Shown here in pieces: positions 21,922 through 21,946 of a stretch of DNA of 21,946 nt; position 1 is the first letter of the stretch; the number at the start of each line of letters is the position of its first letter. The position numbers and the translations under genes are program-made. The notes under the pieces were generated by a model. The model was not told where the DNA came from and did no database searches. It saw only the letters and a program-made list of their open reading frames with translations. Source of the stretch: Gammaproteobacteria bacterium UBA7376 (GTDB lineage: Bacteria > Pseudomonadota > Gammaproteobacteria > Pseudomonadales > Azotimanducaceae); NCBI GenBank assembly GCA_002470275.1, contig DKNY01000059.1:1-21946 (forward strand), in the 5' to 3' direction.

Positions 21922-21946
21922 CAAATCTTATGAATCACTTTATTTT

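Noticed and set aside
1..21946. CRISPR array, insertion sequence or prophage
   Set aside because: I saw no regularly spaced repeats, transposase, integrase or phage genes on either strand.

Overview
The window looks like ordinary chromosome of a mesophilic gammaproteobacterium with moderately high GC (judged by eye, not counted). Three things suggest this: a bacterial FAN1 nuclease, the long Pseudomonas-type PstC/PstA permeases, and a pair of secreted proteins common in marine and steroid-degrading gammaproteobacteria. A Halieaceae/Cellvibrionales-like host is my guess; no rRNA or marker gene here proves it. I see no insertion sequence, phage module or CRISPR array.

Layout. (1) 2-382: the 3' end of a TauE/SafE permease, convergent with the next block. 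(2) 398-5862, minus strand: a three-gene run of FAN1-type VRR-NUC nuclease, then an Fe-S XPD/DinG-like helicase with an N-terminal PD-(D/E)XK nuclease domain (ATGA overlap), then pyruvate kinase 18 bp further on. (3) 5861-6370: an unrecognised protein transcribed head to head with fan1, with essentially no space between the start codons. (4) 6388-7779, minus: rmuC. (5) 7877-8935: a 2-hydroxyacid dehydrogenase. (6) 9108-10574, minus: two small secreted proteins of unknown function. (7) 10802-11683: an SDR of the MFE-2/17beta-HSD4 type. (8) 11699-19544: a Pho box and promoter followed by phoR-pstS-pstC-pstA-pstB-phoU, a complete phosphate sensing and uptake operon without phoB. (9) 19545-19952: gene-free, holding a decayed tRNA-Leu copy and an inverted repeat. 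(10) 19953-21921: tRNA-Leu(UAG), a multi-pass membrane protein with internal duplication resembling PiT phosphate permeases, a small DUF4149-like membrane protein, and tRNA-Leu(UAA).

How the genes work together. The nuclease and helicase probably act jointly on damaged DNA; FAN1 enzymes cut near interstrand crosslinks, and rmuC nearby is another DNA-maintenance gene. In the phosphate operon PhoR senses limitation, PstS captures phosphate, PstC/PstA form the channel, PstB supplies ATP hydrolysis, and PhoU connects transport state to PhoR. The Pho box in front of phoR implies autoregulation by a PhoB encoded elsewhere. The PiT-like protein shortly downstream could be a second phosphate or anion route, but this rests on motif spacing alone.

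The observations most worth checking are the PiT-like protein, the decayed tRNA-Leu copy, the FAN1/Fe-S helicase pair with its head-to-head partner, and the phoB-less Pho operon. None of these proves a new system.
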